Shown here piece by piece: positions 17,145 to 25,717 of a stretch of DNA of 64,000 nt. The position numbers were made by a program, and so were the translations under genes. A model generated the notes under the pieces. It searched no databases, was not told where the DNA came from, and saw nothing but the letters and a program-made list of their open reading frames with translations. The DNA is from 630D-37 sp037478835 (lineage in GTDB: Bacteria; Chloroflexota; Anaerolineae; Anaerolineales; Villigracilaceae): contig JBBFLV010000004.1 of the NCBI GenBank assembly GCA_037478835.1, positions 186,001 through 250,000 on the forward strand, read 5' to 3'. The first letter of the stretch is position 1, and each line of letters starts with the position of its first letter.

Positions 17145-18076
17145 GCATCCAGTATTCGATCGTTGTGCCGATCTATAACGAAGTCGAAAACCTGCCCGAA
17201 CTCTATCGTCGCGTTCGGGAAGTCATGGAAACCTTAGGTGAACCCTGGGAATTGGTGCTGGTGGACGATGGCTCTGTGGATGGTTCTACCGAACACATCC
17301 GCCGCCTGGCGCAAAGTGACCCGCGCGTTCGTCCGGTCATCTTCGCCCGCAATTTCGGCCATCAGATCGCCGTCACCGCCGGCCTGGATTATGCCCGCGG
17401 TCAAGCGGTGATCATCATGGATGCCGACCTCCAAGACCCGCCGGAGGTCATCCCGCGCCTCATTGAACGCTGGCGCGAGGGATATGAGGTCGTCTACGCC
17501 GTGCGTGCCGAGCGCGAAGGCGAAACCTGGTTCAAAAAGGTCACGGCCGCCTTTTTCTATCGCCTGATCTATCGCATCGCCGATGTCAAAATCCCGCTGG
17601 ATACCGGCGATTTTCGCCTGCTGGATCGCAAGGTGGTGGATGTCCTGCGTCACATGCGCGAACGCCATCGCTTCTTACGCGGCATGGCGGCCTGGGTGGG
17701 CTTCCGTCAGATCGGTGTCGAATATCGCCGTGCCGCGCGCTTTGCCGGTGAGACGAAATATCCCTTCCGCAAGATGCTTCGCCTGGCGCTGAATGCCATC
17801 ACCGGCTTTTCCTATTTTCCTCTCCAGCTGGCCACATTTTTTGGCTTCTTTTGTGCAGGCTTGGCCATTTTCTCCATCCCCATCGTCGTCATCTTGCGCA
17901 TGACCGGCTGGCAGGCCTTCCAGGGACAGGCGACCACGCTGATTGCCGTGCTTTTCCTGGGGGGCGTGCAGCTGATCTCGCTCGGCATCCTCGGTGAATA
18001 CATCGGCCGTATCTATGACGAAGTCAAAGGCCGCCCGCTCTACGTAGTGCGCGAAGCACCGGAGAATTCTGAATGA
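17141..18076 (+). CDS. Family 2 glycosyltransferase (dolichol-phosphate mannosyltransferase/GtrB type)
   Basis: GT2 enzyme of 311 residues: N-terminal GT-A domain with SIVVPIYNE, VDDGSVDGS, MDADLQDPPE and the DTGDFRLLDR segment, then two C-terminal membrane spans (about 225-250 and 262-285). Such proteins transfer a sugar from a nucleotide donor to a polyprenyl phosphate at the cytoplasmic face. The gene overlaps both neighbours by 4 bases. A similar enzyme occurs at 28843-29793, so this is one of two paralogues in the window. Confidence 0.9.
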   Translation: MSIQYSIVVPIYNEVENLPELYRRVREVMETLGEPWELVLVDDGSVDGSTEHIRRLAQSDPRVRPVIFARNFGHQIAVTAGLDYARGQAVIIMDADLQDPPEVIPRLIERWREGYEVVYAVRAEREGETWFKKVTAAFFYRLIYRIADVKIPLDTGDFRLLDRKVVDVLRHMRERHRFLRGMAAWVGFRQIGVEYRRAARFAGETKYPFRKMLRLALNAITGFSYFPLQLATFFGFFCAGLAIFSIPIVVILRMTGWQAFQGQATTLIAVLFLGGVQLISLGILGEYIGRIYDEVKGRPLYVVREAPENSE

Positions 18077-19068
18077 AAAAATGGATCGCATTCTTTCTGC
18101 TTCTGCCCGTCCTAGGCGCATGTTCTGTGTGGAATGCGGAAGTGGATCGCCGCGTTGCTGCCACCGTACAGGCGCTTTCCGTTGAATGGACCCAACGCGC
18201 CCCCGTTGCTTCCGCCTCGCCGCTCCCGCTCTGGACCTTGAGCCCTTCGCCCAGCCCGACGCTTCCGCCTTCGCCGACGCTTACCCCCTCGCCGATCGTC
18301 TATCAACCGAAGCCCACGCTCGAACCCGATGCTTGGAAGAGCTTCCCCGTGATCCCCACCACCGTTAGCGAGCGCGTGCGCCAAATTTATCGTCTAGGCC
18401 AGATTGCCGGCAACAATCCCCATGCTTTTTCCAAAGTGGGGGATTGCAATAGCAACCTGCCGACCTTTTTTGGTCCATTGGATACAGGCCCCTATAATCT
18501 GGGAGAATACGCCTATCTGCAGGAAACGATTGATTATTTTAAAGGCTCGTGGGGCAGGCGCAGTCGCGCCGTCAAAGATGGGTTGACGGCCAGTGCTTCC
18601 CTGGCTGTGCTCTGGAACGATTGGAAAGATTGCTCCCGCATGGAAACGCCTCTGGATTGTGAATATCGCATTCATAAACCGGCCTTTGCGCTCATTTCCT
18701 TTGGCACGAACGATGTCATGGGAAGTGCACCGTTTGAGATCACCCTGCGCCGCGTGATTGATGTCACAATTGGGCACAACATCGTTCCCATCCTCGTCAC
18801 CAAGGCCGATAATGCGGAAGGGGATCACCATGCCAACCGCGTGATTGCCGAATTGGCCTATGAGTACGATCTCCCGTTATGGAACTTCTGGGCGGCGGTT
18901 CAACCGTTGCCCGATCATGGCCTCATGTCGCGCGATCACCTTTCCTATAGCGAGATCATCAGCTCGGCCGATTTCTCCCCGCAGGGCCTGAAATATGGCT
19001 ATAACGTGCGCAACCTGACCGGGCTGCAAGTCTTGGATGCCATACGGCGCATGATCACTCAACCGTGA
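18073..19068 (+). CDS. SGNH-hydrolase-like lipoprotein
   Basis: Exported lipoprotein of 331 residues: signal peptide with lipobox LGAC (Cys17), a Ser/Pro/Thr-rich spacer (about 45-90), then a domain with GTND at 211-214 and DH at 288-289, which match SGNH block III and the catalytic Asp-His block. The block I serine motif is not obvious (a GDCNSN segment, about residue 120, may replace GDS), so the assignment to esterase/lipase is tentative. The start overlaps the glycosyltransferase stop. The stop overlaps a possible micro-ORF beginning with GTG 19065. Confidence 0.68.
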   Translation: MKKWIAFFLLLPVLGACSVWNAEVDRRVAATVQALSVEWTQRAPVASASPLPLWTLSPSPSPTLPPSPTLTPSPIVYQPKPTLEPDAWKSFPVIPTTVSERVRQIYRLGQIAGNNPHAFSKVGDCNSNLPTFFGPLDTGPYNLGEYAYLQETIDYFKGSWGRRSRAVKDGLTASASLAVLWNDWKDCSRMETPLDCEYRIHKPAFALISFGTNDVMGSAPFEITLRRVIDVTIGHNIVPILVTKADNAEGDHHANRVIAELAYEYDLPLWNFWAAVQPLPDHGLMSRDHLSYSEIISSADFSPQGLKYGYNVRNLTGLQVLDAIRRMITQP

Positions 19069-19190
19069 GTAATGCTTGCGCTACCTTTGCCGATTTGAGC
19101 ATTATGCCGAACAATTTTATCAACGGCTATTTCATCATCGCCCAGGGCGATGGCTTTCTCCTCTACGATTTGCGCCAACCGCTCCCTTGA
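19065..19190 (+). CDS. Possible 41-aa coupled micro-ORF
   Basis: GTG 19065 overlaps the TGA of the upstream lipoprotein gene (GTGA), the same coupling used by other genes here. The frame stays open for 41 codons. The predicted peptide ends in a plausible beta-hairpin-like stretch (FIIAQGDGFLLYDLR). It has no ribosome binding site of its own. Its stop overlaps the -35 box of the next gene. I recognise no family; it could also be a remnant of a longer gene. Confidence 0.32.
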   Translation: MSNACATFADLSIMPNNFINGYFIIAQGDGFLLYDLRQPLP

Positions 19191-19215
19191 CACATCTGCC
19201 TGCCTCTGCCATACT
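19187..19215 (+). promoter_or_regulatory. Sigma-70-type promoter, leaderless start
   Basis: TTGACA (19187-19192), 17-bp spacer, CATACT (19210-19215). The -10 box ends 6 bases before ATG 19222, so transcription would start at the initiation codon. No ribosome binding site is present. Confidence 0.6.
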
Positions 19216-19221
19216 TACGAT

Positions 19222-20073
19222 ATGCAACTGCTCACCCTGGATCCCGTTGATTATCTGGTAATCGGTCATCTCACCCGCGATCTCACCCCTCAAGGACCTC
19301 GCTTGGGGGGCACGGCGGCATATGCTGCGCGCACCGCACAGGCACTCGGCTTACGTGTGGGCGTGCTCACCGCCGCGGCTGCCGATCTCGATCTCTCGCC
19401 CCTGAACGGCCTACCGCTCGTCGTCCAATCTTCGTCTAAAACAACCACTTTTGAAAATATTCCCTTAGAAGGCGGAAAACGAAGACAGCAACTGCACGCC
19501 CGCGCCGATCGCCTCGACCTGAGCCTGATCCCGCCCTCCTGGCGCCGGGCGCCGATCGTCCATTTGGGACCCGTAGCGGATGAGCTCGGCCCTGAGCTGC
19601 CTCCTTTCCTGAGCTTTACCCTGCTCGGCCTCACGCCGCAGGGTTGGATGCGAACCTGGGATGAGCAAGGCACGATCCGACATCGCCGCTGGGAACAGGC
19701 CGAGGCCCTCCTCTCACAGGCCGGTGCCGTGGTGATCAGCTTGGAAGATGTGGATGGCGATGAAGAGGAGATCGAGCGCCTGGCGCATCTGACGCCCATC
19801 CTGGCCGTGACCGAAGGTCCTGCCGGCGCCCGGCTCTACTGGCACGGCGATCAGCGTCGTTTCCGCGCCCCGCGGGTGAACGAAGTGGATGCTACGGGGG
19901 CTGGAGATATCTTTGCCGCCGCCTTCTTCATTCGCCTGTATGTCACCCGCGATCCGTGGGAAGCGGCGCGTTTTGCCACCCGCTTGGCCGCTTTTTCCGT
20001 TACCCGTCCTGGCCTGGAGGGCGTGCCAACCCCGCAAGAAATCGAGGCTTGCCTAACGGAGGTCCTCACGTGA
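19222..20073 (+). CDS. PfkB-family carbohydrate/nucleoside kinase
   Basis: Ribokinase-fold kinase of 283 residues. The C-terminal signature DATGAGD (223-229) supplies the catalytic Asp and anion hole; the N-terminal GG motif is LGGTAAYAA. It is shorter than typical ribokinases and its substrate cannot be deduced. ATG 19222 is chosen because a good promoter ends 6 bases upstream; longer starts would lie in or before the promoter. The stop overlaps parA (GTGA), so the kinase is co-transcribed with the chromosome segregation genes. Confidence 0.82.
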   Translation: MQLLTLDPVDYLVIGHLTRDLTPQGPRLGGTAAYAARTAQALGLRVGVLTAAAADLDLSPLNGLPLVVQSSSKTTTFENIPLEGGKRRQQLHARADRLDLSLIPPSWRRAPIVHLGPVADELGPELPPFLSFTLLGLTPQGWMRTWDEQGTIRHRRWEQAEALLSQAGAVVISLEDVDGDEEEIERLAHLTPILAVTEGPAGARLYWHGDQRRFRAPRVNEVDATGAGDIFAAAFFIRLYVTRDPWEAARFATRLAAFSVTRPGLEGVPTPQEIEACLTEVLT

Positions 20074-20876
20074 CGCGCATCTACACGCTTGTCAATCAAA
20101 AAGGTGGCGTGGGCAAAACGACCACTGCGGTCAATCTCGGCGCCTACTTGGCCGCTTTTGGCCAACGGGTGCTGATCGTCGATCTCGATCCCCAGGCCAA
20201 TGCCACTTCTTCGCTTGGCGTGGATAAACTGCGCGTTCAGGGGGGAACTTATGATGTGCTCCTGGGGAATACCCCGGTCACGGCGCACATGCTGTATAGC
20301 GATCGCATTCGCTTGTGGCTCTTGCCCTCCTCTCCGGCCTTGGCCGGCGCAGAAGTGGAGCTGGTGGGAGAACTAGGGCGCGAGCTGCGTTTGCGCCAAG
20401 CGCTTCAAGCCGTGGCGGAACGTTTTGATTACATCCTGATCGATTGTCCTCCCTCGCTCGGATTGCTCACCATCAACGGCCTGATCGCCGCTCAGAGTGG
20501 CCTGCTCATCCCGGTACAGTGTGAATATCTTGCGTTGGAAGGTCTCGGCACCCTCACGCAAACGGTTCAGCGCGTGCGTCAGGCGCTTTTCCCCGAGCTA
20601 AGTGTTCGCGGTGTGATCCTGACCATGCACGACCCCCGCACGCGCCTGGCGGATGATGTGGTGCGTGAGGTGCATCGCTTTTTTGGCGAAAAAGCGTTCA
20701 AGACCGTGATCCCGCGCAGTGTGCGCCTTGCAGAAGCGCCTTCCTACGGGGTTCCGATCTCGCTGTATGCACCGCATTCTATCGGAGCTCAGGCCTATCA
20801 GGCGCTGGCGCGTGAGCTATTGGAAGGAGATGGTGTCGTTCTTCCTTCACTTCAGACGAGTCAGGAGGCCTCATGA
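20070..20876 (+). CDS. parA: Chromosome-partitioning ATPase ParA (Soj)
   Basis: ParA-type ATPase of 268 residues with the deviant Walker A KGGVGKT (11-17), DLDPQANATSSLG (switch I) and the IDCPPSLG Walker B. It works with ParB on the origin region of the chromosome. Start GTG 20070 overlaps the preceding kinase stop; a start further upstream would run through the kinase gene. parB overlaps its end by 4 bases. I found no clear parS palindrome in the window. Confidence 0.93.
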   Translation: MTRIYTLVNQKGGVGKTTTAVNLGAYLAAFGQRVLIVDLDPQANATSSLGVDKLRVQGGTYDVLLGNTPVTAHMLYSDRIRLWLLPSSPALAGAEVELVGELGRELRLRQALQAVAERFDYILIDCPPSLGLLTINGLIAAQSGLLIPVQCEYLALEGLGTLTQTVQRVRQALFPELSVRGVILTMHDPRTRLADDVVREVHRFFGEKAFKTVIPRSVRLAEAPSYGVPISLYAPHSIGAQAYQALARELLEGDGVVLPSLQTSQEAS

Positions 20877-21712
20877 CCACGCGTTCCGGGCTTGGCAAAG
20901 GATTGGATGCCCTGATTCCAACCCCTTCAAGTTCTGGCGAAGGCGTTTTGCAAGTGCCTGTGGAGTCGGTTCGTCGCAATCCCCGCCAGCCGCGCACCCA
21001 TTTCGATCCCCAGCAGCTGGAAGAGCTGACTGCCTCTGTGCGTGAACATGGCATTTTACAGCCGTTGGTCGTTTCGCCGGAAGCAGATGGCACATACACC
21101 CTGATCGCCGGCGAGCGCCGATTGGAAGCGGCGCGCCGGGCAGGGTTGCGCACCGTGCCGGTGATTTTGCGACAAACCGGCGATCGTCAACGCCTGGAGC
21201 TGGCACTGATCGAAAACCTGCAACGTTCGGACCTGAACCCGCTGGAACAGGCCGAGGCCTATCGTCAGCTTCACGAGGAGTTTGGTCTTTCCCATGAGGA
21301 GATCGCTCAACGCGTCGGCAAGAGCCGTGTGGCCGTGACCAACACCCTTCGTCTTTTGGGGTTAGCCGAGCCGCTCAAGCAGGCCTTGCTCGAAGGAGTG
21401 ATCAGCGAAGGACATGCCCGTGCCTTGCTTTCGTTATCTTCGGAGGCTCAAGTTGCCGCTTTGCGCACCGTGCTCCAACAGAATCTCACCGTGCGCCAGA
21501 CCGAAGAACTGGCGCGTAAGCTAGGTGGCGAGCGCCCGGAGCCGAAACCGGTCAAATCCCCGCCGCCGGAAATTCGCGCCCTTGAAGAGCGCCTGTGCGC
21601 CAGCCTGGGGACAAAGGTCTCTCTGCGTCACGGGCGCAAGGGTGGTGTGATCGCCATTCATTACTATTCCGAGGAAGAGTTGAACGCGCTGCTCGGCAAA
21701 CTTCTGGATTGA
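20873..21712 (+). CDS. parB: Chromosome-partitioning protein ParB (Spo0J)
   Basis: ParB of 279 residues. The N-terminus has the GLGKGLDALIP motif that stimulates ParA. The CTPase/N-domain contains NPRQPR and AGERRLEAAR, a helix-turn-helix follows (about 135-165: LSHEEIAQRVGKSRVAVTNTL, described not quoted in full), and the C-terminal dimerisation segment is short. ATGA overlap with parA. It is preceded by an unusual partner, a PfkB kinase, rather than the gidAB genes often found near parAB. Confidence 0.93.
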   Translation: MTTRSGLGKGLDALIPTPSSSGEGVLQVPVESVRRNPRQPRTHFDPQQLEELTASVREHGILQPLVVSPEADGTYTLIAGERRLEAARRAGLRTVPVILRQTGDRQRLELALIENLQRSDLNPLEQAEAYRQLHEEFGLSHEEIAQRVGKSRVAVTNTLRLLGLAEPLKQALLEGVISEGHARALLSLSSEAQVAALRTVLQQNLTVRQTEELARKLGGERPEPKPVKSPPPEIRALEERLCASLGTKVSLRHGRKGGVIAIHYYSEEELNALLGKLLD

Positions 21713-21735
21713 CCGCAGGGAATTCCGCTGTTGAC

Positions 21736-23322
21736 ATGAAACTGCTCTACAATGCCCGCATTTATACCCTTGATCCGCGCCTGCCGCGCACTTCTGCTCT
21801 CCTGGTGCAAGGGGAGCGTATTCTGGCTTGGGGAGAGGAAGCCTTGCACCGCGGACGGGAAGAGGGCGCGGAACTCATTGATTTGAACGGCCAGACCATT
21901 TGGCCGGGTCTATGCGATGCGCATATCCACTTGAAACACTATGCCCTGAGCTTGCGGAAAGTGGATTGCGAAACCGCTTCTTTGCCAGAGTGCCTGGAGC
22001 GCATTGCAGAACAGGCGCGCCACACTCCGCCGGGGGAGTGGATCCTCGGCCATGGCTGGAATCAGAATACCTGGGGTCGCTGGCCGGATGCCGATGACCT
22101 AGATGCTGTCGCCCCCGATCATCCCGTCTATCTGACGGCCAAGTCTCTGCATGCCGCATGGGCCAATCGCCTGGCGCTGCAGCGAGCCGGCATTACCCGC
22201 ACAACTCCCGATCCGCCGAATGGACGCATCGTTCGCCGCTCGGATGGGGAGGCTTCTGGTATTTTGCTCGAAAGCACCATGCGGTTGGTAGAGCAGGTCA
22301 TCCCAGAACCGCAGGGCGAGGCCCTTCTGCCCCTGATCGAAAAGGCACAAGCGGCGCTTCACCGCATGGGGATCACTGCCGTGCATGATTTTGACGGCCC
22401 CGATTGCTTCCATGCCTTGCAAACCCTGCAGCAGCGTGGCCGATTGACCTTGCGTGTAGTCAAAAGCATACCGCTTCCGTTGCTTTCGGAAGCTGTAGCG
22501 CTAGGGCTACGGAGCGGCTTTGGCAACGATTTCTTGCGCATCGGGACGGTGAAAATTTTCATGGACGGTGCGCTGGGGCCGCGCACGGCGGCAATGTTCG
22601 ATCCCTACCTGGAAGAGCCGCAGAATTACGGCATTTTGAACCTGGATGGGGAAGAGTTGGCCGAGATCGGACGGCGGGCGGCCACTGCCGGTTTGGCCTT
22701 GGCAATTCACGCCATCGGCGATCGTGCCAACCACGAGGCGTTGAACGGCTTGGCAAAAGTGCGCGCCTTCGAGCAAGAGCAGGGGCTCACCCCGTTGCGC
22801 CATCGCATCGAACACGTTCAGCTGCTGCATCCGCAGGATACCAAGCGCCTGGCCGAACTGGGTATCGTCGCTTCCATGCAGCCGATCCACGCCCCCTCCG
22901 ATCGCTTCATGGCCGAACGTTACTGGGGCGCGGCGCGGCTTCCCTATGCATATGCCTGGCGGACACAGCAGGAAGCCGGCGCGCGCTTGGCATTCGGCTC
23001 AGATGCGCCGGTCGAATCGCCGAATCCCTTCTGGGGGCTGTATGCCGCCGTCACCCGTCGCCATCCACAGCGGACGGAATCGGCGTGGTATGAGGAGCAA
23101 ACCCTCTCGCTTCTCGAAGCCCTTCAGGCCTATACCGTCACCCCGGCCTGGATTGCCGGTATGGAAGATCGCCTGGGTAAGCTGGCGCCGGGTTATTTTG
23201 CCGATCTAATCGTGCTGGAGAACGATCCGTTCGAGGTCTCTCCTGATGAATGGAAAGATTGGCATCCCCGTGCCGTCATGCTGGGTGGCGAATGGATCGT
23301 GGCATTAGGAGGCAGCACATGA
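21736..23322 (+). CDS. Amidohydrolase 3 family protein (YtcJ-like)
   Basis: Metal-dependent hydrolase of 528 residues. It has the HxH pair His63/His65 in DAHIHL, a candidate metal-bridging Lys in GTVKIFMDGALG, HAIGDRA and RIEHVQ histidines, and the GSDAP aspartate. These define the YtcJ-like amidohydrolases; substrates are mostly unknown amides or esters. ATG 21736 begins the beta-sandwich directly; the longer frame upstream overlaps parB. The stop overlaps the next kinase gene, so it belongs to the parAB transcription unit. Confidence 0.85.
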   Translation: MKLLYNARIYTLDPRLPRTSALLVQGERILAWGEEALHRGREEGAELIDLNGQTIWPGLCDAHIHLKHYALSLRKVDCETASLPECLERIAEQARHTPPGEWILGHGWNQNTWGRWPDADDLDAVAPDHPVYLTAKSLHAAWANRLALQRAGITRTTPDPPNGRIVRRSDGEASGILLESTMRLVEQVIPEPQGEALLPLIEKAQAALHRMGITAVHDFDGPDCFHALQTLQQRGRLTLRVVKSIPLPLLSEAVALGLRSGFGNDFLRIGTVKIFMDGALGPRTAAMFDPYLEEPQNYGILNLDGEELAEIGRRAATAGLALAIHAIGDRANHEALNGLAKVRAFEQEQGLTPLRHRIEHVQLLHPQDTKRLAELGIVASMQPIHAPSDRFMAERYWGAARLPYAYAWRTQQEAGARLAFGSDAPVESPNPFWGLYAAVTRRHPQRTESAWYEEQTLSLLEALQAYTVTPAWIAGMEDRLGKLAPGYFADLIVLENDPFEVSPDEWKDWHPRAVMLGGEWIVALGGST

Positions 23323-24353
23323 GTCAACCGACCCTCCCACTTTCGCCCGAAATCCTTGTACCCCGCTTGGGGGAATATCTGGTGCAGAAAGGGTACATTC
23401 GGGAAGAGGACCTCACGCGGGCCCTGGCCTATCAGCAGGAGCAGCTGGATCGCGGTCGCTCGTGCCTTTTGGGAGAAGCGTTAATTGAGTTGGGGGTGCT
23501 CGATCGCGCAACGCTTGACCGCGCCATCACGGAACAGATCATTCAACTGCGGAACGCACTTCAGGCGGCCAATCGCAATTTGGAACGCCGGGTGCAGGAA
23601 CGTACCCAGGAACTCCAGCGTGCTTTGGAGCGCCTTGCCGAGCTCAATCAGCTCAAGGCGAACTTCATTTCCAATATCTCTCATGAGCTACGCACCCCTC
23701 TCACCCACATCAAGGGCTATCTGGAGTTGCTGATCAGCGAATCTCTTGGCCCGTTGACCGAGGAGCAACGTCATGCGTTGCGCGTGAGTCAACGCGCTGC
23801 CGAGCGCCTAGAGCGCCTGATCGAGGATCTGATCATGTTCTCCCTGGCCTCGCGCGGCGAGCTCAGCATCAAGCAAGAACCGGTGGATATTGTGCGCTTG
23901 GCGCGTCTAACGGCCAAGCCCTATATGGCACGCGCCGAAGAACGCGGCCTGACCCTGAGCATTTTGCACGATGAGAACCTACCTCGGGTGATGGCCGATC
24001 CGCAGAAAATCGCCTGGGTGATCGGCCAGTTGCTGGATAATGCCATCAAGTTTACGCCGGCAGGGGGACGGGTGGTGATCAACTTGAAGCAGGAAAATCC
24101 TAAGTTGGTCATGGTTTCGGTCAGCGATACTGGCATCGGCATCCCGCGTCAGCGTTTGGAGGAGATCTTCGAGCCGTTCCATCAGCTGGATAGCTCGATC
24201 ACACGTCGCTATGGCGGTACTGGCTTGGGACTCTCGCTGGTGCGCGAGATCATCGAAGCTCATGGTTCGTTGATCGAGGTCCAATCTATTGAAGGACGCG
24301 GCTCCACGTTCCGTTTTCCTTTGCTGGTGGCTGGGGAGAAACAAGGAGAGTAA
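23319..24353 (+). CDS. Histidine kinase with N-terminal T2SSE/MshEN-like helical domain
   Basis: Soluble kinase of 344 residues. Residues 14-85 contain two similar helical segments (LGEYLVQKGYIREEDL and LGEALIELGVLDRATL) that resemble the N-terminal domain of type II secretion/type IV pilus ATPases, some of which bind cyclic di-GMP. A coiled-coil linker leads to HisKA with SHELRTPLT (His122) and HATPase motifs LLDNAIKFTP, DTGIGIP, GGTGLGLSL. No transmembrane segment and no adjacent response regulator. ATG 23319 overlaps the amidohydrolase stop. The similarity to MshEN is by eye. Confidence 0.85.
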   Translation: MSQPTLPLSPEILVPRLGEYLVQKGYIREEDLTRALAYQQEQLDRGRSCLLGEALIELGVLDRATLDRAITEQIIQLRNALQAANRNLERRVQERTQELQRALERLAELNQLKANFISNISHELRTPLTHIKGYLELLISESLGPLTEEQRHALRVSQRAAERLERLIEDLIMFSLASRGELSIKQEPVDIVRLARLTAKPYMARAEERGLTLSILHDENLPRVMADPQKIAWVIGQLLDNAIKFTPAGGRVVINLKQENPKLVMVSVSDTGIGIPRQRLEEIFEPFHQLDSSITRRYGGTGLGLSLVREIIEAHGSLIEVQSIEGRGSTFRFPLLVAGEKQGE

Positions 24354-24803
24354 TCTCCGCTCAATGAGCTAATGATCTAACCCGCTGGATATGGTCTTGT
24401 TGTAGCAGATTCGCGATAATGCAATACTGGTTTTCGGGTTTATCCTATCGTCAGAAGTATGCTGGACCCAAAATTTGCGTCAGATCTGAATTACTAAGGG
24501 TGCTCAAACGGCTGAGCACCCCCTTTTTGGTTTTTGTCTAGACGTGCGGCGTTTCAACCTGGTTTTTCAAAGGTCTCTTGATGTTGGAAATGGGTCTCAT
24601 TTGAGCCCGCGCGCTGGGTGTCGATCTATGTTGAGACCGCCCGATGTTGCGTGAGTCTGACCTTTCCAAGGCCTGAACCACTTGGTTACATGGGTGAAAC
24701 GAAAAGGAGTGTTATCCGTAGAGCATCTTAGAGCTCATTCTAGTCCATCTGCCGATGGGGATTAGGAAGAGCTATCTGCATTTTCATCGAAAGGAGTTTC
24801 ACA
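24354..24803. other. 450-bp intergenic gap
   Basis: No convincing gene was found on either strand. It contains one strong intrinsic terminator (24498-24528). The 145 bases between the kinase stop and that terminator could be a long 3' UTR or an independent small RNA. The remainder up to the next start has no recognisable motif except GAAAGGAG before the CPBP gene. Confidence 0.6.
24498..24528 (+). terminator. Intrinsic terminator
   Basis: GGGTGCTCA and TGAGCACCC form a 9-bp perfect stem around AACGGC, followed by CCTTTTT. It lies 145 bp after the kinase stop and probably ends the PfkB-parAB-kinase unit. Confidence 0.85.
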
Positions 24804-25709
24804 ATGCTGTTTCGTCATGTTGATTTGTCTTCCAGTCCGCTTTTGGAAGGTGCGCGTCAGGCTCGACGATTGCCGCACGGATTAATTGTGCTGCTTGTTG
24901 GGGCCGTGCTCCCGTTTTTTGCTGCGATTCCTTTTGTCCTGCCGCTTGTATTGCTTTTTGGCCTGTTTCCATCTGCCGCACATCCTTTCTTGCAAGTAAT
25001 TCGCCAGGTTGCTTCGTTGATTCTCTCATTTGGAGGTATTTTCGTTTTGTTATGGCTCTGGTTGCGGTGGGTAGAACGGCGGGCGTTTGCTACGCTCGGT
25101 TTTCTACGCCAAAGTGCTCTTCCGGCTTACGGACGTGGTTTTCTGGTAGGGGTGATATTGATCGGTGTGGTTGTTTTCTTGCTCTGGTTGTTAGGAGCTG
25201 AGATCACCCTTGTTTCGGTTACAACTCCCTGGTGGTGGCGGGTTATGGCGGCATTTTTGCTTCTGCCGGCCTGGATGGTACAAGGGGCGGCTGAGGAGAC
25301 TCTGCTTCGCGGCTGGGTTCTTCCGGTGATCTCCGTTCGCCATGGATTGGCTATCGGTTTGGCGGCCTCTGTGATACTCTTTGCGGCACTGCATGCTTTC
25401 AATCCCGGCCTTACCCCGTTGGCGCTGGTGAATTTGGCACTTTTCGGGCTTTTTGCCGCGCTTTATGCTTTGCGAGAAGGCACGTTGTGGGGTGTTTGTG
25501 CCTGTCATAGTGCCTGGAATTGGGCCTTGGGAAGCGTTCTGGGATTGGCGGTGAGCGGCGGTGAATTCGAGCAGGGGATTCTAAATTTGCAGATCAACGG
25601 CCCGGAGTGGATCACCGGTGGTGCCTTTGGGCCGGAAGGCGGTCTGGTTACGACGATCGCCCTGTTGCTTGCTTTGGGTTGGCTCTTCTCCCGTAGGCGC
25701 ATGTTATAA
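24804..25709 (+). CDS. CPBP-family intramembrane metalloprotease
   Basis: Integral membrane protein of 301 residues with about eight spans. It shows the abortive-infection/CAAX-type protease motifs: EETLLR (Glu164, Glu165, Arg169), FAALH (His197) and HSAWN (His235, Asn239), which bind metal and water. The family cleaves or modifies membrane peptides, with roles from prenyl-protein processing to bacteriocin immunity; nothing nearby indicates the substrate. GAAAGGAG precedes the ATG. It is followed at 8 bp by a gene with its own promoter embedded in its 3' end. Confidence 0.87.
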   Translation: MLFRHVDLSSSPLLEGARQARRLPHGLIVLLVGAVLPFFAAIPFVLPLVLLFGLFPSAAHPFLQVIRQVASLILSFGGIFVLLWLWLRWVERRAFATLGFLRQSALPAYGRGFLVGVILIGVVVFLLWLLGAEITLVSVTTPWWWRVMAAFLLLPAWMVQGAAEETLLRGWVLPVISVRHGLAIGLAASVILFAALHAFNPGLTPLALVNLALFGLFAALYALREGTLWGVCACHSAWNWALGSVLGLAVSGGEFEQGILNLQINGPEWITGGAFGPEGGLVTTIALLLALGWLFSRRRML

Positions 25710-25710
25710 T
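25702..25710 (+). promoter_or_regulatory. Extended -10 promoter, leaderless start
   Basis: TGTTATAAT is an extended -10 box overlapping the last codons and stop of the CPBP gene. It ends 7 bases before ATG 25718, and the interval (TTTCCCC) has no ribosome binding site. A leaderless transcript is predicted. Confidence 0.6.
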
Positions 25711-25717
25711 TTTCCCC

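Noticed and set aside
20070..21712. parS site near parAB
   Set aside because: No 16-bp palindrome of the TGTTTCACGTGAAACA type was recognised; a scan with mismatches would be needed to exclude degenerate sites.
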